Part shown: piece by piece, positions 52,023 to 60,214 of the stretch
Layout: each line of letters opens with the position of its first letter
Position numbering within the stretch: position 1 is the stretch's first letter
DNA from: Chitinophagales bacterium
Lineage (GTDB): Bacteria; Bacteroidota; Bacteroidia; Chitinophagales; UBA8649
Reading direction: 5' to 3'
Length of the DNA stretch: 64,000 nt
Assembly: GCA_020635995.1 (NCBI GenBank)
Contig: JACJYS010000001.1
Span: forward strand, 744,001 to 808,000
Notes under the pieces: model-generated
Told to the model about the DNA's origin: nothing
What the model saw: only the letters and a program-made list of their open reading frames with translations
Database searches by the model: none
Position numbers and translations under genes: made by a program

Positions 52023-53657
52023 ATGGCTAAAAAAGAAGCAAAACCAAAACACCTTTATTTTGATACTACAATTAGAAATCCTGTTAGAAACAAACATTTT
52101 TTAAGGATAGCTTATAAATATAATGGCTCTGTTTTAACTAATGAGCTTTGCGAAACAATGATAAAAGATTTGGTTAAAGAAAAAGTTTTTTATCCTCAAG
52201 AAGCATTAAAAATTATTGACGATAAATCCCTTTCAGATAAATTTAAAAGCGATGATTTAATTACCGAAAAAGAAGCCGTAAAAATAATTAATGCATGGAA
52301 ACCTACACATGCGGAGCCAGGGTTTAGAGGTTCAAAAAAAGATCCTCATTGGGCAGCAAGGTGGTTTAATTATTATAAATTAAGTAGAACTTTTGGATTA
52401 ATTGATTTTACCGCTCCAGGTAAAGCTATTAGAGGTAAAGATTGCACTAATAAATTTGCTAAAAAGTTTCACGTAACAGAATTAGGCAAACTGTTAATTG
52501 ATTCTATTCCAGAAAATGATGACCCAAGAGAATCTGAATTTACAGCTAAAGAAAATATTGTTTATGCTCATTGTTTAGCAAAATACAAATCTTCAAACCC
52601 TTTTATGAGAAGAAGTATTGTAAATTCTCCTTTTCCTTTGCTTTTAAAAACATTACAGCTAATAGAAGCTGACTCCGAAATGAAATCATTTATTAGGATT
52701 AGAGAAATACCCATTATTTTATTGTGGGACAATAACAATCCTAATGAACTATATAAATATATCAAAAAATTTAGAGAAGAAATTCCTGAAAACGCATCAC
52801 ACGATAAAATAGAGCAGTACATTTTAAAACGAACCAAATTTGAAAGTTGGACGGACGAAAAAACTATACGAAGTATTACTGATGAATATTATAGAAAAAT
52901 ATCTGCAACAGGCTTGATAGAAACTACTGTGTTTTCTATAAAATTGAATAAAAATCAAGAGAAGCTTATTGATTATATAATAGATTCATACTTAAATTTG
53001 CCTACGGATATATATTCTGATGAATCTACATATTTTTCATACGCCTCTAAAATTGATAAGAATATTTTAAAATTTGAAAGGGAAGAAATTTATGCCAGTG
53101 ATAATCAATTGGATAATATCAATTCATTATTAACTTGGGAGGAGATAAAAGAAGAATTATTAAAGGCTTCATCGGGCAAAAAATCGGTACTTCCCCCTAT
53201 TAAAGATGTAAAAGCATCTATTAGGTATGAATTTTTCTGTGCTTTAGGGGTAAAAAAACAATTTAAAAACACAAAAGTACAAGCTAATTGCAGGACAGAT
53301 AGTATTGGTTGGCCAATTGGGCATGCAAGAGGTCAAAATGGTTCTAATACAGGAGCGGATATTGAGTGTTTTGAAACAAAATTTAATTTTATAGTTGAAC
53401 CCACTTTAAGAAGAGATTCATCGGGTCAAATAAATGAAGGAGTGGCTATTTCAGACCATAGAAATGTTATGATAACAAAATTTGGGAAGGAAACTAAAAT
53501 TATTTTTGTTGCTCCAAAAATACATCAAAGAATGATAGAATTTGAAAAGTTCTTAAAATTTGAAAATGATAGTGTAAAGGTTTTATACAATCAAAATACT
53601 AAAGAGTATTTGTCAAATTTAGAAGTACTAAACTCTTTTGAAGATTTATTGAAATAA
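52023..53657 (+). CDS. Type IIS restriction endonuclease, AlwI/BspD6I-like
   Basis: A 544-residue endonuclease that should cut outside a short asymmetric site. The N-terminal DTTIRNPVRNKHFLRIAYKYNGSVLTNELC fits the DNA-recognition start of AlwI/N.BstNBI-type enzymes. The catalytic region is NTGADIECFETKFNFIVEPTLRR...NEGVAISDHRN: Asp446, Glu459, Glu472 and His479, whose spacing (13, 13, 7) matches the catalytic Asp/Glu/Glu/His of N.BstNBI/BspD6I as I recall it. The site itself cannot be read from the sequence (the family includes GGATC and GAGTC). Third gene of the operon. Confidence 0.82.
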   Translation: MAKKEAKPKHLYFDTTIRNPVRNKHFLRIAYKYNGSVLTNELCETMIKDLVKEKVFYPQEALKIIDDKSLSDKFKSDDLITEKEAVKIINAWKPTHAEPGFRGSKKDPHWAARWFNYYKLSRTFGLIDFTAPGKAIRGKDCTNKFAKKFHVTELGKLLIDSIPENDDPRESEFTAKENIVYAHCLAKYKSSNPFMRRSIVNSPFPLLLKTLQLIEADSEMKSFIRIREIPIILLWDNNNPNELYKYIKKFREEIPENASHDKIEQYILKRTKFESWTDEKTIRSITDEYYRKISATGLIETTVFSIKLNKNQEKLIDYIIDSYLNLPTDIYSDESTYFSYASKIDKNILKFEREEIYASDNQLDNINSLLTWEEIKEELLKASSGKKSVLPPIKDVKASIRYEFFCALGVKKQFKNTKVQANCRTDSIGWPIGHARGQNGSNTGADIECFETKFNFIVEPTLRRDSSGQINEGVAISDHRNVMITKFGKETKIIFVAPKIHQRMIEFEKFLKFENDSVKVLYNQNTKEYLSNLEVLNSFEDLLK

Positions 53658-53698
53658 TCCACAATGTGAAAGACTATATACAAAGCAAAAAAAAAACC

Positions 53699-54370
53699 AT
53701 GAGCAAATATTTCAATCAAGATTTCCACGATTTTTTTAAAGAATTGGCAGCCAATAATACAAAAGATTGGATGGACGAAAACAGAAAAAGATATACTAAA
53801 AATATTAAAGAGCCTTTTGAAAATTTTATAAAAGACTTACAAACTGAAGTAAGTAAATTTGATGAAGAAATATTAGTAAAACCTAATGATTCTATTTTTA
53901 GAATAAACCGAGATATACGTTTTAGCAAAGATAAAGCTCCTTATAAACTTGACCGTTCTGCCATAATTTCAAAACATGGAAGAAAAGACAAACAATATCC
54001 CGGGTTTTATATTTCCATATCGCCACAAGATACATATATAGGTGGTGGAGCTTATTTTTTAGAAAATGAAGCTCTACAAAAAGTGCGTCAAGAAATTTCT
54101 TATAACCTAAAAGAATTTGACCAACTGGTAAACAATAAAAAGTTTAAACAGAATTTTGGAGAAATTAAAGGCGAAAAAGCTAAAAGACTGGCTCCGGAGT
54201 TCCAAGAAGATGAAAAAGTACAAGCACTTATTGCCAATAAAGGTTTTTACTACATGAAAGATTTAGATGCTAATATTATTTTTAAAGATGATTTTTTAGA
54301 AACTATTGTAGAAAAATACAAAACAGCTAAACCATTTAACGATTTTTTAAGGAGAGCCATTTATCATTGA
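53699..54370 (+). CDS. DUF2461 family protein
   Basis: 223 residues from the ATG at 53699 (MSKYFNQDFHDFFKELAANN); an upstream GTG at 53666 would add 11 residues. The family core includes NKDWMDENRKRY-like DWMDENRKRYTKNIKEPFENFI, SIFRINRDIRFSKDKAPYKLDRSAIISKHGRKDKQYPGFYISI and the YIGGGAYFLENE region. DUF2461 function is not established; cytoplasmic. It follows the R-M nuclease after about 40 nt and leads into lpxK, marking the return to core genes. Confidence 0.85.
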   Translation: MSKYFNQDFHDFFKELAANNTKDWMDENRKRYTKNIKEPFENFIKDLQTEVSKFDEEILVKPNDSIFRINRDIRFSKDKAPYKLDRSAIISKHGRKDKQYPGFYISISPQDTYIGGGAYFLENEALQKVRQEISYNLKEFDQLVNNKKFKQNFGEIKGEKAKRLAPEFQEDEKVQALIANKGFYYMKDLDANIIFKDDFLETIVEKYKTAKPFNDFLRRAIYH

Positions 54371-55449
54371 GCATTTTAAATAAAATAATATTATCGCCTT
54401 TTGCCTTGCTTTATGCAATGGTTATAGCTATCAGAAATTTTTTGTACAAAAAACGCTTTTTCCGTTCTGTTAAGTTTGGAGTTCCTGTTATTTGTATAGG
54501 AAATTTAAGCACAGGAGGCACAGGAAAAACTCCGCATATTGACTATCTGATAGCCACACTAAAACACAGTTATAGCATTGGCGTAATAAGCAGAGGATAC
54601 CGAAGAAAAACCACAGGATATGCAGAAGTGCAAACAAATAGCAAAGCTATAGACGTAGGAGATGAACCGCTTTTACTCAAATGGCGACACCCCGAAGCTC
54701 ACATTGCCGTATCGGAAAGTAGGGCTTTTGGTATTCCTAAATTAGTGCATAATAAAGAAGAAAATTTTGTAGTGCTTTTAGATGATGCTTTTCAGCACCG
54801 AGCTGTGCGAGCCGGTTTAAACATTTTACTTACAAAATACAATGATTTGTATATTGATAATCAAATACTTCCATTAGGGAATTTGCGAGAATTTAAAAGC
54901 GGAGCCGATAGGGCAGATATAATAATTGTTACCAATACACCAAAAGACATTTCAAAAGAAGATAAAAATGCGATTGTTGCTAAATTAAAACCTAAAAGCT
55001 ACCAGTATGTTTTATTTTCAAACATTGTATATCAAAAAACATACTACATACAAAACAATCAAATTAAATTTGCTGAATTAGAAAAAGACAGCAGCATTAT
55101 TTTAGTAAGTGGCATAGCCAATAATAATAGCTTAGTGCAATATTTAGAAAATAAATACGCCAATGTTTATCAGCGTAAATTTAGCGACCACCACCAATTT
55201 ACTGCCCAAGATGTGGAATCAATAATCAGCACTTATAAAAATACTTCTGCAACAAAAAAGTATTTGCTTACCACAGAAAAAGACCTTACAAGACTATTGC
55301 CTTTCATTGAAGAATTTAATAAAAATGAAATTCTTATACATTGTTTACCTATAAGAATTAATTTTGCACCCGAAGAAAGAGAAAAATTTGATAAATTAAT
55401 ACACTTTTTTGTTGATACAACTTTAGAAGAATACTTAAATCAAGAATAA
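54367..55449 (+). CDS. lpxK: Tetraacyldisaccharide 4'-kinase
   Basis: A 360-residue inner-membrane kinase adding the 4'-phosphate to the lipid A disaccharide. Hydrophobic N-terminus (residues 5-25), Walker A GNLSTGGTGKTP (45-56), ISRGYRRKTTGYAEV, and VLLDDAFQHRAVRAGLNILLTK. The start is TTG at 54367 (MSILNKIILSPFALLYA), overlapping the DUF2461 stop (TTGA) and matching the family N-terminus; no ATG fits. Two nucleotides before the PNP gene. Confidence 0.92.
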   Translation: MSILNKIILSPFALLYAMVIAIRNFLYKKRFFRSVKFGVPVICIGNLSTGGTGKTPHIDYLIATLKHSYSIGVISRGYRRKTTGYAEVQTNSKAIDVGDEPLLLKWRHPEAHIAVSESRAFGIPKLVHNKEENFVVLLDDAFQHRAVRAGLNILLTKYNDLYIDNQILPLGNLREFKSGADRADIIIVTNTPKDISKEDKNAIVAKLKPKSYQYVLFSNIVYQKTYYIQNNQIKFAELEKDSSIILVSGIANNNSLVQYLENKYANVYQRKFSDHHQFTAQDVESIISTYKNTSATKKYLLTTEKDLTRLLPFIEEFNKNEILIHCLPIRINFAPEEREKFDKLIHFFVDTTLEEYLNQE

Positions 55450-55451
55450 GA

Positions 55452-56282
55452 ATGGAAAACGCAGAAATTTTAGAAAGGTTAAATGCTACGGTTAAGTTTA
55501 TAAAATCTGTAATGGATTTTGAGCCGGAAATAGGAATAGTGCTGGGTAGTGGCTTAGGAAATTTTAGTAACGAAATAGAAATACTTAAAGAACTTTCTTA
55601 TGAGGAAATACCCAATTTTCCGAGAGTTACGGTAAAAGGGCATACAGGAAGATTAATTTTAGGTAAAGTTAGTGGCAAAAACGTATTGGCTTTAAGTGGC
55701 AGATTTCACTATTACGAAGGTTACAATATGGAAGATGTGGTTTTTCCGGTTAGATTAATGAAACTTTTAGGCTGTCATTCTGTTATTATTTCTAATGCTT
55801 CGGGAGGTATAAAACCAGGACAAGAAGTAGGCGATGTAATGATAATAACCGACCATATTAACCTACAGCCCGAGCATCCGCTTAGAGGGCCAAACATAGA
55901 AGAGTTAGGGCCACGTTTTCCCGATATGTTAAATGCGTATCATTCAGATTATATAGCCATAGCAGAAAGAATAGCCAAAGAAAACAACATAAGATGCGAT
56001 AAAGGCGTTTATGTAGGCGTGCAAGGTCCTACTTTTGAAACTCCCGCAGAATATAAAGCTTTTCATATAATGGGTGGCGATGCCGTAGGCATGAGTACCG
56101 TGCCGGAGGTTATAGCTGCTCGCCATTGTGGCTTAAAAGTTTTTGGTATTTCGGTTATTTCCGATTGTGGCTACCCACCGGAGGCTATGGAAGACATAAG
56201 CCATGATATGGTGCTGGCTGCTGCAAGCAATGCCGAGCCTAAAATGACTACAATAATAAAAGGTTTACTTAAAGAAATATAA
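55452..56282 (+). CDS. Purine nucleoside phosphorylase
   Basis: A 276-residue cytoplasmic enzyme that phosphorolyses inosine and guanosine. Trimeric PNP motifs: IGIVLGSGLGNF, RVTVKGHTGRLILG, GRFHYYEGYNMEDV, ITDHINL...GVYVGVQGPTFETPAEYKAFHIMGGDAVGMSTVPEVIAARHCG and an SVISDCG end. Same operon as lpxK and the porin. Confidence 0.95.
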   Translation: MENAEILERLNATVKFIKSVMDFEPEIGIVLGSGLGNFSNEIEILKELSYEEIPNFPRVTVKGHTGRLILGKVSGKNVLALSGRFHYYEGYNMEDVVFPVRLMKLLGCHSVIISNASGGIKPGQEVGDVMIITDHINLQPEHPLRGPNIEELGPRFPDMLNAYHSDYIAIAERIAKENNIRCDKGVYVGVQGPTFETPAEYKAFHIMGGDAVGMSTVPEVIAARHCGLKVFGISVISDCGYPPEAMEDISHDMVLAAASNAEPKMTTIIKGLLKEI

Positions 56283-58163
56283 ATTAAGCAGCTTTGTTTA
56301 ATATTAACATTGGGGTTTTTAACAACTGCAAACATACTTTTTGCCCAGCAAGAAGAAACCTACTATTACTACTATAAAGACGAGCCTACTACTTTTATTC
56401 CTATAGATTCTTCATTAAATAATTTAGAGGAATATAATTTTGTTCAAAGCAATACGTGGGACTATTTTAATTTAGGAAATACAGGACAAGCACACTATAA
56501 ATTAGCTTTAGATTGGGATAACAAAATTGGGTTTAAAAATGGCATGACGCACTTTGACCGTTATAAATATGCTATGGATAGAATAAAGTATTACAATACT
56601 AAAAAACCTTATTCTGAAATTAGCTACACCATAGGAAGTAAAAGAGAAAATATATTTGGAGCTAAGTTTTCTCACAATATAAAAAACAGATTTGTTTATG
56701 GCTTAGAATTTCACCGTACATTAAGCAATGGTGTTTATAGAAATATGCCTTCAAAAAATGGGGCTTTTACGCTTTATGGTTTATTTACTTCTAAAAATGC
56801 ACGTTATCAGCTGGGTGTAGATTTAGTTTTTAATAAAATTAAAAATGAAGAAAATGGCGGTGTTCAAGAGGATTTTGTAAACACGCCTTCGCTTAAAGAA
56901 AGCAATAAGGAATTTTATACGCCTTATATAACACAAGGACTTACACAACACAAAAACCTAAATTTACTAATAACAAATACTTACAATTTCGGTTTTCATA
57001 AAATAGATTCTATAAATGACAGTTTAAGCGTTAAAAAGTTTTACCCTTCATTTAGTATTAATTATAAAGTAGGAACGCAACGCAATACTTTTCAATTTGT
57101 AGATAAAGCTGCCGATTCTGTAAATTATTATAATGATTATCTTAATTTTTATCAAGTAGAGGATTCTACTTATTATAGATTATATTATCATCAAATACCC
57201 AATCAGGTTTCTGTTAGCTACTCAGGATTAAAAAAGAATACCGATAGCATACAATATTTTAATTTTAGGGCAGAAGCTGGCGTGCAGCACGATAATATTG
57301 AACTTTGGCAAAACCGTAAAGAAATGACTACCAATAACTTACATGTTTTTGGTTTGATACAAAGCAATGAATTTTCTAATAAAAAATGGCAATATAAAGC
57401 AGAAGGATATTATTATTTAACGGGTTATAATCAAAATGATTGGAAAGTAAACGGTTATTTTGCTTATGATTTTGGTAAGTGGGGTTATGCTAAAGCATCG
57501 GGGAGTGTGGAGCAGCAAGAAGCCAGCTGGATAGAAAACTCTTACTACTCAACAAGCAAAACGTGGGAAAACAATTTTAAGAAAAAAAGTAAAGCCACCG
57601 TAGCATTAGATTATCATATTCCTAAGTTAAAATTAAAACTACATGGCGAATACGATATTTTAGGCAATTATATTTATTTTAACCAAAACAGCGAGCCAAC
57701 ACAACTAAATGGAGCATTACAATACTGGCAGCTTACTGTAAATAGTGAATTAAACTACAAAATACTTCATTTTGATAATTTTGTAGGTGTGCAAGGTAGT
57801 AGTCGCAAGGATATTTTAAGAATACCTACAGTTTTTTTGCAAAGCAGTTTATATGTGCAGGGAAAATTATTTAAGAAAAAAATGCAAGCCTGGTTTGGTG
57901 TAAAACTTACATACAATACTAATTTTTCTGCTTATGCATGGAATCCTTTAATTGGGCAATTTTATTTACAAGACCAGCAAACTATGCACTACACGCCACG
58001 TTTAGACGCATTTTTAAGTTTTAAAGTAAAAACCTTGCGTGTTTTTGTTACCGCCAATTACTTAAACGAAGGCTTGATAAAGAAAAACTATTACACCGCA
58101 CTTCATTACCCCGACAGAGGTCGCATTTTTGCCGGTGGTTTAGTTTGGCGATTTTTTGAGTAG
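56283..58163 (+). CDS. Putative porin (Bacteroidota beta-barrel) with apparent AUU start
   Basis: An outer-membrane beta-barrel of the Bacteroidota putative-porin type: long alternating strands, abundant Tyr/Asn, ending in an aromatic residue (GLVWRFFE). From ATT at 56283, directly after the PNP stop, the product is 626 residues with a complete signal peptide (charged Lys2, hydrophobic core LCLILTLGFLTTANILF, AQ cut). From the first canonical start, TTG at 56310, only half a signal peptide without a charged n-region remains (MGFLTTANILFAQ). I therefore infer AUU initiation. No ATG exists in frame upstream. Confidence 0.8.
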   Translation: MKQLCLILTLGFLTTANILFAQQEETYYYYYKDEPTTFIPIDSSLNNLEEYNFVQSNTWDYFNLGNTGQAHYKLALDWDNKIGFKNGMTHFDRYKYAMDRIKYYNTKKPYSEISYTIGSKRENIFGAKFSHNIKNRFVYGLEFHRTLSNGVYRNMPSKNGAFTLYGLFTSKNARYQLGVDLVFNKIKNEENGGVQEDFVNTPSLKESNKEFYTPYITQGLTQHKNLNLLITNTYNFGFHKIDSINDSLSVKKFYPSFSINYKVGTQRNTFQFVDKAADSVNYYNDYLNFYQVEDSTYYRLYYHQIPNQVSVSYSGLKKNTDSIQYFNFRAEAGVQHDNIELWQNRKEMTTNNLHVFGLIQSNEFSNKKWQYKAEGYYYLTGYNQNDWKVNGYFAYDFGKWGYAKASGSVEQQEASWIENSYYSTSKTWENNFKKKSKATVALDYHIPKLKLKLHGEYDILGNYIYFNQNSEPTQLNGALQYWQLTVNSELNYKILHFDNFVGVQGSSRKDILRIPTVFLQSSLYVQGKLFKKKMQAWFGVKLTYNTNFSAYAWNPLIGQFYLQDQQTMHYTPRLDAFLSFKVKTLRVFVTANYLNEGLIKKNYYTALHYPDRGRIFAGGLVWRFFE

Positions 58164-58320
58164 GGTTCGTTATCCTAAGTAAAGCAAAAAAAAATCGCAA
58201 ACAAATTTTATCTTTTATTTTATCCGCATGGCTTGTGGCAACTTTGTCATAGTTATGTCCTTTTATCAAATACAATTCTTTATAAACAATAAAGCAAGTT
58301 TACCATTGCGTTTTAAGATT

Positions 58321-58437
58321 ATGAAAAAAATAGCAATCATATTAATCTTATTAGTTGCTTTGTTAAGCTCATGCTCTACTCAAAAAGATTGCCGTGGCAG
58401 TGTAAAACACAAATTGCCTAACGGTATATGGATGTAG
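58321..58437 (+). CDS. Tiny lipoprotein (38 residues)
   Basis: Starts at the ATG at 58321, not at the earlier ATG (58228) in a poor context. The signal peptide ends in the lipobox LLSSC (Cys18); the mature tail is about 20 residues, basic and Cys-containing (TQKDCRGSVKHKLPNGIWM). Short lipoproteins with a DCRG...GxWM end look conserved in Bacteroidota, but no function is known to me. Confidence 0.65.
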   Translation: MKKIAIILILLVALLSSCSTQKDCRGSVKHKLPNGIWM

Positions 58438-58457
58438 AAAACAATTGGATAAAAGCT

Positions 58458-60116
58458 CTAATACTCGCTTAGCTTGTAGTAAAACTGCTCTTGATTAAAC
58501 TTTACTTTATCTTTTTTCTTCTTTTTAAAATCGTATTGTTGAAGCTGATTAGTGCCGTTTAATCTTGTTTTATTATCTCCAATTTTTACTTCAAAAGGCA
58601 TAGCAAAATCGCCAACATTGGCTATCCATTTATATTTTAAAGTGTAGTTTTTGCCTTTAACTTTATCTATATTATACATTAATTTTGGTACATCGGCATA
58701 ATATAAGTACTGCATAAAAATAGGCGTTAAATCTAACCCTGTTTTCTTATTAAAAAAGAACATTACATCATTAGCATTTATGGTTTTATAAGCAAATTCT
58801 TCATTCATTTCTTTTAGCAAGCTAAACCATAAATCATCATTATTAACCACATGGCGTAGCGTGTTTAAAAACAACATTCCTTTGTTATACATATCGCCAT
58901 CGCCTTCTACATTTACACCATAAATACCTGCCATAGGAGCACGGTTGCCTATGTGAGGTTTTTTAGCATTAACATATTCTTGGGCTTTATTATAATCAAA
59001 CATACACTCTACATACAATGCTTCAGAATAAGTACAAAAACTTTCATGTATCCACATATCTGCCATATCTTCTGTGCTTATTAAATTGCCCCAGTACTCA
59101 TGTCCCGTTTCGTGAATAATTATATAGTCAAAATCTAATCCAATACGGCTATAATCCATGCCCGCATAACCTTTTTTATATCCATTTCCATAAGCTATAG
59201 CTGTTTGGTGTTCCATACCTAAATATGGTGTTTCTACAAGTTTGTAGTTATCTTTCCAAAAAGGAAATTTACCAAAATACTTTTCATAGCAAGCCAGCAT
59301 GGGTTTTACCTGCTCAAATTGCTTTTTAGCTTTTTCTAAATTATATGGCATTACCCAATAATCTAAACCCAGTTTATCTCCATCTTGTGCAGTGTAGGTA
59401 TCTTTAAAATTTACATAATTTCCTATGTTTAAGGTAATATTATAATTGTTTATAGGATAAGAAACTTTCCATGTCATTAATCTTTTATCTCCTGTTTCTG
59501 TATTTTTTTCAAGTAATCCATTTCCTACAAATACTAAGTTTTTAGGTATAGTACAAGTTACCCTCATGCTGTCCGGTTCATCGCTTAAATGGTCTTTATT
59601 TGGCCACCAAAGGCTGGCACCTATGCCTTCGCAGCTTACGCCCAACCAGTCTTCTCCATCTTCATCTTTTTGCCAAGTAAAACCTCCGTCCCAAGGTGGA
59701 TTATTAGCTATTATTGGCTTACCATGATAATAAACCCTCATTTTTTGTTTGCTTCCTTTCTGCATTATTTTAGGGAAAGAAACAAACACGGCATTATAAT
59801 CTCTTAAATACTTCAATTTTGCTCCATTATAAATAATAGAATCAATTATCATATTGTCAAATAAATCTATTTGCAAGGAATCGCTATTTTCTACCATGCT
59901 GAAATATATGTCATTATATCCGCTAATAGATTTATTTTTAAAGCTAACATCTAAGTTCAAATTATAATAAGTAACATCAAAAGCGGTACGCTCGGGGCGA
60001 AGAGAACCTCTTAAAGTATCGCCTCTATTATATTGGTTCGGGTTTCCGTCTAAAAGCTGGGCATTAACTAAAAAAAGGCTAAGTGTAAAAAAGGTAATTA
60101 ATATATTTTTCATCAT
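58458..60116 (-). CDS. Exported M1-family metallopeptidase
   Basis: 552 residues from the ATG at 60116 (MMKNILITFFTLSLFLVNAQ, signal peptide); the second M at 60113 is equally possible and an ATG at 60176 would add 20 unlikely residues. The exopeptidase GMEHQ motif is at about 300-304 and the zinc site HETGH at 335-339, followed 18 residues later by Glu358 (HESFCTYSE), as in M1 enzymes. It lacks the long C-terminal HEAT region of the lipoprotein M1 peptidase at 18279-20882. Periplasmic peptide trimming is likely. Promoter TATTTTTG at 60174-60181. Confidence 0.92.
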   Translation of the reverse strand: MMKNILITFFTLSLFLVNAQLLDGNPNQYNRGDTLRGSLRPERTAFDVTYYNLNLDVSFKNKSISGYNDIYFSMVENSDSLQIDLFDNMIIDSIIYNGAKLKYLRDYNAVFVSFPKIMQKGSKQKMRVYYHGKPIIANNPPWDGGFTWQKDEDGEDWLGVSCEGIGASLWWPNKDHLSDEPDSMRVTCTIPKNLVFVGNGLLEKNTETGDKRLMTWKVSYPINNYNITLNIGNYVNFKDTYTAQDGDKLGLDYWVMPYNLEKAKKQFEQVKPMLACYEKYFGKFPFWKDNYKLVETPYLGMEHQTAIAYGNGYKKGYAGMDYSRIGLDFDYIIIHETGHEYWGNLISTEDMADMWIHESFCTYSEALYVECMFDYNKAQEYVNAKKPHIGNRAPMAGIYGVNVEGDGDMYNKGMLFLNTLRHVVNNDDLWFSLLKEMNEEFAYKTINANDVMFFFNKKTGLDLTPIFMQYLYYADVPKLMYNIDKVKGKNYTLKYKWIANVGDFAMPFEVKIGDNKTRLNGTNQLQQYDFKKKKKDKVKFNQEQFYYKLSEY

Positions 60117-60173
60117 AAAATTTATAAACAATAAAGTAGTGGCTAAATTATTTAAAATAAAATTAGCTAAGCA

Positions 60174-60181
60174 CAAAAATA
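60174..60181 (-). promoter_or_regulatory. -7 box TATTTTTG for the M1 peptidase
   Basis: Reverse-strand TAnnTTTG about 57 nt before the chosen start; divergent from the pyrG box at 60186. Confidence 0.4.
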
Positions 60182-60185
60182 TGTA

Positions 60186-60193
60186 TAATTTTG
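60186..60193 (+). promoter_or_regulatory. -7 box TAATTTTG for pyrG
   Basis: TAnnTTTG match, 21 nt before the ATG at 60215. Confidence 0.4.
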
Positions 60194-60214
60194 GGCAACC
60201 AATATTTTCAAGTC

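Noticed and set aside
49719..53657. BREX, DISARM or other multi-gene defence system
   Set aside because: No accessory genes beyond two methyltransferases and one nuclease; neighbours are housekeeping.
56310..56312. TTG as the porin start
   Set aside because: It removes the charged n-region and half the hydrophobic core of the signal peptide; AUU at 56283 gives a complete one.
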